A stretch of 64,000 nt of DNA from Sinohyriopsis cumingii (Eukaryota; Mollusca; Bivalvia; Unionida; Unionidae), in the NCBI GenBank assembly GCA_028554795.2, contig CM068841.1, positions 25,663,308 to 25,727,307 of the forward strand. Reading direction: 5' to 3'. The position numbers and the translations under genes are program-made. The notes under the pieces were generated by a model. It did no database searches and was not told the DNA's origin. It saw nothing but the letters and a program-made list of their open reading frames with translations. Of the stretch, positions 63,104 to 64,000 are shown one piece after another (within the stretch, counting starts at the first letter, position 1; the number at the start of each line of letters is the position of its first letter).

Positions 63104-63380
63104 CTTTTATGCTATCACCTTGTGCAGTTTTATGCAACATATATACCGTCCCATTTTAATACCTATTCATCTTTTTACATCTCCCGTTGATCGGGAAGCT
63201 TTATTTTGCACCGTTACCATCTTACCGTTTTTAATTTCAACCATTTGTTCTTTTATATCGCTGGGCGATATAGGACCTTTTGTAAGTTTTAAAAGATAAA
63301 ATAACACTTTGTTTGGCGCTAAATAGCCTAACAGTGCTGATGCGCCGTTAAAAATCAATCAATCAATCAATCAATCAATC

Positions 63381-63670
63381 AGTTATGATTGGTGATAACG
63401 TGTTAATCAGCAGACAAAAATCACGTTCGAGAAAAGATCAACAATCAACTGTACCTAGGAAGTGTTTATGGTGCATACGGTAAAGAAACGATGAACGTCA
63501 CTTAGATTCTAAAACATGACTCAAGTGACTCTATCGATTGTTCTTTTTAGGAGCAGATATCGCAGAAAACCAACCAGGTAATGTTCAGAATCGAAAAAGT
63601 CATGCCAACGAAAGGTAAAAATCTCTCGTCAAATGGTTTGGTTATCCTGACAAAATTTAACCCGTGGATC
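63381..63670 (+). pseudogene. Polinton integrase C-terminus with chromodomain (3' piece)
   Basis: Directly after the LINE the integrase frame resumes: VMIGDNVLISRQKSRSRK, the 'vGD.VRis+.k..F.k' start of the SH3-like domain, then broken frames. From about 63,565 it reads QKTNQVMFRIEKVMPTKGK, then SSNGLVILTKFNPWI, or in another register KSLVKWFGYPDK. This is a chromodomain ('yrvEKvl..+.k...yLVKW.GYPdkfnsWi'), typical of Polinton integrases. A one-base shift separates the two registers. Confidence 0.8.
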
Positions 63671-64000
63671 CTGATGGCGGCTTGGACCTTGTCGCCAGTG
63701 CTAATGCCCCCAAAATAATCTTATCGTACGCTGCTGACACGTTTTTGCTCTGGTAATCCCATCAACTCAAAATTATGCATAAACATATAATCACGCTTGA
63801 TAAATTTCATTCTACCTGACAAAATCTCGTTGTGCCGCAGTCATGTTAAAACGCTTATGCTTATTCCATATATAATATTGTTGCTTGTATCGCTGCGTAA
63901 ATCTCTGATGGCTGTAACATTTTATCCTCCACTGGTCATCTCCATACACATCATGTTCCTCCTCCTCCAAAAAAATCACCGAAATATAACTCAGATTCTA
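63671..64000 (-). pseudogene. Possible further minus-strand gene of element B
   Basis: On the minus strand, 63,965 to about 63,830 reads HDVYGDDQWRIKCYSHQRFT, then YIWNKHKRFNMTAAQRDFVR without a stop. It has protein-like composition but the family is not recognised. The window ends here, and no second terminal repeat of element B is visible, so the element probably extends beyond the right edge. Confidence 0.35.

Larger units (their letters stand above)
58042..63380 (+). mobile_element. Nimb-like (I-clade) LINE, near full length, with 12-bp TSD
   Basis: A 5.34-kb element. The 5' UTR begins 'ccccccctgcgggtccgggg' and contains 'tgccgtgggttgcgtcccgt', a 5' end I associate with mollusc Nimb LINEs. 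It has ORF1 with zinc knuckles, ORF2 with endonuclease, RT and RNase H, and a 3' UTR ending 'gatgcgccgttaaaaatc' plus an (AATC)n tail. The target-site duplication AGTTATGATTGG is at 58,030-58,041 and 63,381-63,392. Despite full length, both ORFs are disrupted. Inserted in the integrase gene of element B. Confidence 0.93.

Overview
The window looks like AT-rich animal genomic DNA made mostly of mobile-element debris. Long TA, CA and ATT microsatellites, a near full-length Nimb/I-clade LINE, a V-domain SINE, a Meta-domain-like SINE and MITEs suggest a lophotrochozoan, most likely a mollusc and perhaps a bivalve. That assignment is inference from repeat style. There are no rRNA genes, CRISPR arrays or prokaryotic-style operons.

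The main content is two decayed Polinton/Maverick (adintovirus-like) elements pointing outward from one another. Element A lies left of about 29.8 kb. From right to left it has a terminal repeat (29.20-29.82), a small virion-type ORF, the C-terminal part of a double-jelly-roll major capsid protein (28.3-28.7), an adenain-like protease (27.3-27.8), structural ORFs (25.2-27.1), a penton-like minor capsid candidate (24.6-25.3), an SF1 helicase (19.06 to about 21.6), a plus-strand rve integrase (18.3-18.95), a packaging-ATPase C-terminus (17.67-18.07) and, across about 4.6 kb of repeats, the N-terminal half of a protein-primed DNA polymerase B (11.8-13.1).

Element B starts at a related terminal repeat (45.40-45.80). 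It carries a minus-strand coiled-coil ORF ending in GGGLPP, the polymerase half of PolB on the minus strand (50.2-51.6), and on the plus strand a minor capsid protein, a basic ORF, the major capsid protein, a small hydrophobic ORF, the protease, a zinc-ribbon microprotein, a membrane ORF and a chromodomain integrase. The integrase is split by a 5.3-kb Nimb-like LINE (58,042-63,380) flanked by a 12-bp target-site duplication. All viral genes carry stops and frameshifts.

Between A and B (30-45 kb) lie a TA microsatellite with a dispersed repeat, a degraded Ty3/Gypsy element with integrase upstream of reverse transcriptase (Gmr1-like order) that carries a hAT-type MITE, a pogo/Tigger-like element, a SINE pair, and two exon-like segments of a conserved invertebrate protein family on the minus strand, one with CGA changed to TGA. 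The leftmost 11 kb and the 40-44 kb stretch hold mostly repeats and no gene that I can support.
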